Shown: positions 1 to 6,423 of the stretch, piece after piece
Numbering within the stretch: the first letter of the stretch is position 1
Layout: the number at the start of each line of letters is the position of its first letter
Origin: Actinomycetota bacterium
Lineage (GTDB): Bacteria > Actinomycetota > Actinomycetes > Nanopelagicales > Nanopelagicaceae
Assembly: GCA_009706135.1 (NCBI GenBank)
Contig: WLRX01000053.1
Location: forward strand, 1 to 6,423
DNA: 6,423 nucleotides
Reading direction: 5' to 3'
Translations under genes and position numbers: made by a program
The notes under the pieces: model-generated
What the model saw: the letters and a program-made list of their open reading frames with translations, nothing else
Told to the model about the DNA's origin: nothing
Databases searched by the model: none

Positions 1-1635
<1,635 letters not shown>

Positions 1636-1645
1636 TTAAGAATGT

Positions 1646-1680
1646 AAAAAACCCCTTCGCGTAATGCGAAGGGGTTTTTT
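1646..1680. terminator. Bidirectional intrinsic terminator between groEL and the whiB gene
   Basis: A perfect 15-bp inverted repeat (left arm 1646-1660, loop GTAAT 1661-1665, right arm 1666-1680). The GC-rich core CCCCTTCGC/GCGAAGGGG is flanked by an A-run on the left and a T-run on the right. It therefore gives a hairpin plus U-tract when read from either strand. It begins 10 bases after the groEL stop and ends 10 bases from the stop of the convergent WhiB gene, so it can serve both. Confidence 0.95.
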
Positions 1681-1690
1681 CTTAACTTCT

Positions 1691-1993
1691 TTATGAAGCG
1701 TGAGAAACCTCTGACGTAACTTCTTTTCCAATAATCGCTAAGCGATCATCTTCAGAGAGTCCACCCCAAATTCCATAAGGCTCTTGTACTGCCAGTGCGT
1801 GCGAGCGGCATTGCATAAGAACCGGACAACTGGCACAGATTGCTTTTGCTGCATTTTCACGGTTACGACGGCGGGGGCCTCGTTCTCCATCTGGATGGAA
1901 AAACATTTCAGAAGGCAGGGTGCGGCATGAACCCTCGTATTGCCACTCCCAGTGATCGGCGATCGGTTGGGGTAAACGTGAAATTTCAGCCAT
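1691..1993 (-). CDS. whiB3: WhiB-family iron-sulfur transcriptional regulator (WhiB3/WhiD type)
   Basis: Small actinobacterial regulator that holds a [4Fe-4S] cluster and usually acts with the primary sigma factor. From the chosen start it is 100 aa, with four cysteines C23, C53, C56 and C62 (C-x29-C-x2-C-x5-C). The family's GIWGG turn follows at 74-78, then a short C-terminal region. The segments MFFHPDGERG and CRSHALAVQEPYG closely resemble mycobacterial WhiB3 and Streptomyces WhiD as I recall them, and the position between groEL1 and the gua genes matches those orthologues. An upstream in-frame ATG at 2015-2017 would add 8 residues. I prefer 1993 because MAEISRLPQP fits the N-terminal length of WhiB3, and because a -35/-10 pair places the transcription start on this ATG (leaderless). 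Neither ATG has a clear Shine-Dalgarno. In relatives this protein senses redox state or controls late development; its role here is inferred. Confidence 0.93.
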   Translation of the reverse strand: MAEISRLPQPIADHWEWQYEGSCRTLPSEMFFHPDGERGPRRRNRENAAKAICASCPVLMQCRSHALAVQEPYGIWGGLSEDDRLAIIGKEVTSEVSHAS

Positions 1994-1999
1994 ACGAGC

Positions 2000-2028
2000 A
2001 AGGTACAACCGTTTCATAGGTTGTTCAA
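2000..2028 (-). promoter_or_regulatory. Probable leaderless promoter of the whiB gene
   Basis: Read on the minus strand: TTGAAC (2028-2023) as -35, a 17-base spacer (2022-2006), and TACCTT (2005-2000) as a -10 fitting the actinobacterial TANNNT pattern. Six bases then separate it from the ATG at 1993-1991, so transcription would start at or next to the A of the start codon. This fits the absence of a Shine-Dalgarno there; leaderless mRNAs are common in Actinobacteria. The -35 matches TTGACA at four of six positions. No experimental support is available from sequence alone. Confidence 0.5.
2005..2024. promoter_or_regulatory. Inverted repeat in the whiB promoter spacer, candidate operator
   Basis: ACAACC (2005-2010), 8 bases, then GGTTGT (2019-2024): a perfect 6-bp interrupted palindrome of 20 bp. 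It lies almost exactly between the proposed -35 and -10 of the whiB promoter, and 44 bp before the MerR-type gene start on the other strand. MerR-family proteins classically bind dyads between -35 and -10, which makes the adjacent MerR/B12 protein the obvious candidate binder. The arms are short, so chance is possible. Confidence 0.35.
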
Positions 2029-2053
2029 GTATCTGCCCTTATTACTAGCCCAA

Positions 2054-2059
2054 AAGAGG
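2054..2059 (+). promoter_or_regulatory. Ribosome binding site of the MerR/B12 gene
   Basis: AAGAGG lies 8 bases before the GTG at 2068. A second GTG follows directly at 2071 (11 bases away), and another in-frame GTG at 2104 has no comparable site. The spacing favours 2068. Confidence 0.55.
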
Positions 2060-2067
2060 CATTCCAA

Positions 2068-4150
<2,083 letters not shown>

Positions 4151-4168
4151 GGCACCGAAAGGAGAATC

Positions 4169-5281
4169 ATGAGCGATATTGAAATAGCTCCCGGCAAAAG
4201 AGCCCGTCTGGCTTATTCTTTTGACGATATTGCAATCGTTCCGAGTCGCCGTACGCGCGATCCACTTGAAGTTTCAACTTCTTGGCAAATAGATGCTTAT
4301 AAATTTGATTTACCAATGATGGCTGCTCCAATGGATTCAGTTGTTTCACCCGATACCGCAATTGCAATTGGAAATCTGGGCGGACTCGGAGTTCTTAACC
4401 TGGAAGGTTTGTGGACTCGCTATGAAGATCCGCGTATTCCACTGGGTGAAATAGCATCTATGCCTGATAAGCATGCAACCAAACGTATGCAAGAAATTTA
4501 TCTAGAACCAATCAAGCCAGAGTTGATTAAAGAACGAATTAAAACAATTAGAGATGCTGGCGTGACAGTTGCAGCATCTCTTTCACCAGCGCGCACTGCC
4601 GAATTACACAAAGCAGTTATTGATGCCGGTGTGGATATTTTCGTCATTCGCGGAACAACAGTAAGTGCTGAGCATGTGGCTGATGAAAGCGAAGCACTTA
4701 ATCTAAAGAAGTTTATTTACGAGCTCGATGTTCCTGTAATTGTTGGCGGTGTTGCAACTGCAACGGGTGCTTTGCACTTAATGCGCGCAGGTGCGGCAGG
4801 TGTACTAGTCGGATTTGGTGGCGGTTCTGCGCACACAACACGAAAAGTATTAGGTATTGAAGTTCCTATGGCATCTGCAGTTGCAGAAGTTGCATCAGCA
4901 CGTCGTGAGTATTTAGATGAATCCGGCGGACGCTACGTTCACGTCATTGCAGATGGTTCTGTTGGACGAAGTGGTGATATTGCTAAAGCAATTGCATGTG
5001 GAGCAGATGCGGTAATGATGGGCTCACCTCTTGCAAAAGCTACAGAGGCGCCAGGACTTGGTTGGCACTGGGGATCAGAGGCACACCATCCAGAACTTCC
5101 ACGCGGTGAAAGAGTCGCTGTTGGAACATCTGGAACGTTGCAAGAAATTCTGCTTGGACCTTCACATGCAGCCGATGGATCAATGAATCTATTTGGCGCG
5201 CTACGTCGTGCGATGGCAACTACTGGTTATTCAGACGTTAAATCTTTCCAGCGAGTAGAAGTACTTATACATCGTGCCTAA
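4169..5281 (+). CDS. guaB3: GuaB3-type IMP dehydrogenase-related protein
   Basis: 370-aa TIM-barrel paralogue of IMPDH, of normal size for actinobacterial GuaB3, which follows guaB in mycobacteria and Streptomyces. The segments [10 protein letters not shown] (23-32), [11 protein letters not shown] (51-61) and [10 protein letters not shown] (71-80), and the C-terminal stretch [18 protein letters not shown] (337-354), mark the subfamily. Compared with GuaB beside it, the active loop reads GGGSAHTTR (217-225), putting H222 where the catalytic cysteine belongs. The NAD-contacting Asp position holds R161 (VIRGTT). No Arg-Tyr flap or ESHPHD tail is seen. D262 of IADGS is kept. Canonical Cys-based IMP oxidation therefore seems unlikely, although cyanobacterial GuaB3 has been reported as an active IMPDH. 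A regulatory, related-substrate or GuaB-partner role is possible but unproven. AAAGGAG at 4158-4164 sits 4 bases before the ATG, and the gap from guaB is only 18 bp, so co-transcription is likely. Confidence 0.93.
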   Translation: MSDIEIAPGKRARLAYSFDDIAIVPSRRTRDPLEVSTSWQIDAYKFDLPMMAAPMDSVVSPDTAIAIGNLGGLGVLNLEGLWTRYEDPRIPLGEIASMPDKHATKRMQEIYLEPIKPELIKERIKTIRDAGVTVAASLSPARTAELHKAVIDAGVDIFVIRGTTVSAEHVADESEALNLKKFIYELDVPVIVGGVATATGALHLMRAGAAGVLVGFGGGSAHTTRKVLGIEVPMASAVAEVASARREYLDESGGRYVHVIADGSVGRSGDIAKAIACGADAVMMGSPLAKATEAPGLGWHWGSEAHHPELPRGERVAVGTSGTLQEILLGPSHAADGSMNLFGALRRAMATTGYSDVKSFQRVEVLIHRA

Positions 5282-6423
5282 TCCTCACGGAGTTTTGGTT
5301 GTAGATTTTGGAGCGCAATACGCGCAACTCATCGCACGCCGAGTCCGTGAAGCAGATATTTATTCAGAGATAGTTCCATCTTCTATAACAGCCGCACAAA
5401 TAAGTGCTAAAAACCCTGAAGCAATCATTCTCTCTGGTGGGCCATCGAGTGTGTATGCAGAAAATGCACCATCTGTAGACCCTGCAATCTTTGCTTTAAA
5501 TATTCCGATTTTCGGTATTTGTTACGGTTTCCAAGCAATGGCAGCTGCCCTTGGCGGGGTTGTTAGCCAGACAGGTAAATCTGAGTTTGGACGCACGCAA
5601 TTAAAAGTTAGCGCTGGATCAAAAGTATTTGCATCATTGCCAACAGAGCAGCGAGTATGGATGTCACACGGTGATGCAGTGACTGAAGCGCCATGTGGAT
5701 TCAGTGTGACGGCGAGTACGAGTGATACATCAATTGCAGCATTTGAAAGTGCGAATGCACAGCTATCTGGCGTTCAATTTCATCCGGAAGTGTTGCACTC
5801 AGAGCACGGGCAAGAGATTCTAAAGAACTGGCTTGTAAACATTGCTAAGTGTTCTACAACATGGACAACAGCAAATATTGCACAAACAGAAATTGAAAAA
5901 GCTAAAAAACAGATTGGAACCAAAAGAGTTATCTGTGGACTCTCTGGTGGCGTTGATTCAGCCGTTGCTGCAGCAATAATTCAAAAAGCTGTTGGAAATC
6001 AACTTACATGTGTCTTTGTGGATCACGGATTGCTTCGAAGTGGAGAGTCAGAACAAGTTCAAAGAGACTTTGTTGCATCCACAGGAGTAAACCTTGTTGT
6101 GGTGGATGCAGTGGATCAATTCCTAGATGCGCTCAAAGGGGTCAGCGATCCTGAAACAAAGCGGAAAATTATCGGACGCGAATTTATAAGATCTTTTGAA
6201 AAAGCTGCCCGCGATATTGCAAGTGGTGGCGAAGTTGAATTCTTAGTGCAAGGAACTCTTTATCCAGATGTTGTTGAATCCGGTGGCGGCACAGGAACCG
6301 CTAATATCAAATCGCATCACAATGTTGGTGGATTACCTGATGACCTTAAATTTAGTCTGGTCGAACCACTGCGTGCACTCTTTAAGGATGAAGTTCGAAA
6401 CGTTGGCATCGAATTGGGATTAC
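5274..6423 (+). CDS. guaA: GMP synthase (glutamine-hydrolysing), 3' end outside window
   Basis: Converts XMP to GMP using ATP and the amide nitrogen of glutamine, completing the pathway begun by GuaB. The window holds 383 codons of an expected 510-530, with one continuous frame and no disruption. The N-terminal class I glutamine amidotransferase domain (about 7-190) shows VVDFGAQY at 9-16, LSGGPSSVY 53-61, GICYGFQ 81-87 with nucleophile C83, and the H170/E172 partners in QFHPEV. The ATP pyrophosphatase domain follows, with P-loop SGGVDS at 224-229, [25 protein letters not shown] and [10 protein letters not shown]. The C-terminal dimerisation domain is beyond the window. The start is inferred as GTG 5274, overlapping the guaB3 stop by 8 bases. 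A stop at 5256-5258 bars longer versions, and the next start-like codon (TTG 5295) sits too close to VVDFGAQY. No good Shine-Dalgarno is seen, so translation is probably coupled to guaB3. Confidence 0.97.
   Translation, partial: MPNPHGVLVVDFGAQYAQLIARRVREADIYSEIVPSSITAAQISAKNPEAIILSGGPSSVYAENAPSVDPAIFALNIPIFGICYGFQAMAAALGGVVSQTGKSEFGRTQLKVSAGSKVFASLPTEQRVWMSHGDAVTEAPCGFSVTASTSDTSIAAFESANAQLSGVQFHPEVLHSEHGQEILKNWLVNIAKCSTTWTTANIAQTEIEKAKKQIGTKRVICGLSGGVDSAVAAAIIQKAVGNQLTCVFVDHGLLRSGESEQVQRDFVASTGVNLVVVDAVDQFLDALKGVSDPETKRKIIGREFIRSFEKAARDIASGGEVEFLVQGTLYPDVVESGGGTGTANIKSHHNVGGLPDDLKFSLVEPLRALFKDEVRNVGIELGL

Noticed and set aside
1991..2017. Longer WhiB protein starting at ATG 2015-2017
   Set aside because: It has no ribosome binding site, would begin upstream of the proposed -10, and extends beyond the N-terminus of WhiB3 as I recall it. 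It remains possible.
2018..2060. A plus-strand promoter for the MerR/B12 gene (TTGTTC at 2021 with TATTAC or TACTAG)
   Set aside because: Spacing and -10 matches are poor, and no pair meets both criteria.

Overview
This window reads as a low-to-moderate GC actinobacterial chromosome segment, roughly 40-45% GC by eye on a few lines (not computed). Three things point to Actinobacteria: a WhiB-family iron-sulfur protein, a GroEL with a histidine-rich tail, and the gene order. From memory, Mycobacterium tuberculosis has groES-groEL1-whiB3-...-sigD-...-guaB2-guaB3-...-guaA, and Streptomyces has groEL1-whiD-bldM-sigma-guaB-guaB3. Here the same backbone is compressed into about 6.4 kb. The combination of compactness, A/T-rich third positions and actinobacterial genes suggests a streamlined planktonic lineage (freshwater acI / Nanopelagicales-like). 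That taxonomic placement is inference.

Layout. 1-1635 (+): groEL, whose start codon is the first base of the window, so any groES or upstream control site lies outside. 1646-1680: a perfect bidirectional terminator between convergent groEL and the WhiB gene. 1691-1993 (-): a WhiB3/WhiD-type regulator. 1994-2067: a 74-bp divergent regulatory region with a probable leaderless promoter for the WhiB gene, whose spacer holds an inverted repeat. 2068-2979 (+): a MerR-type regulator fused to a cobalamin-binding module with CarH/LitR-like photoreceptor signatures. 3035-4150 (+): guaB, an IMP dehydrogenase that lacks the usual CBS (Bateman) domain. 4169-5281 (+): guaB3, an IMPDH-like paralogue without the catalytic cysteine. 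5274-6423 (+): guaA, GMP synthase, cut by the window end. No gene-free stretch exceeds 300 bases, and I saw no tRNA, rRNA, CRISPR or mobile element.

How the parts fit. guaB, guaB3 and guaA are tightly packed (18-bp gap, then an 8-bp overlap) and form a guanine-nucleotide operon: IMP to XMP by GuaB and XMP to GMP by GuaA, with GuaB3's role uncertain. The MerR/B12 gene lies 55 bp upstream on the same strand and divergently to the WhiB gene. It is therefore placed to control the WhiB gene, itself and possibly the gua genes. The least routine elements are the CBS-less GuaB, the candidate B12 photoreceptor sitting where relatives carry a sigma factor, and the palindrome inside the proposed whiB promoter.
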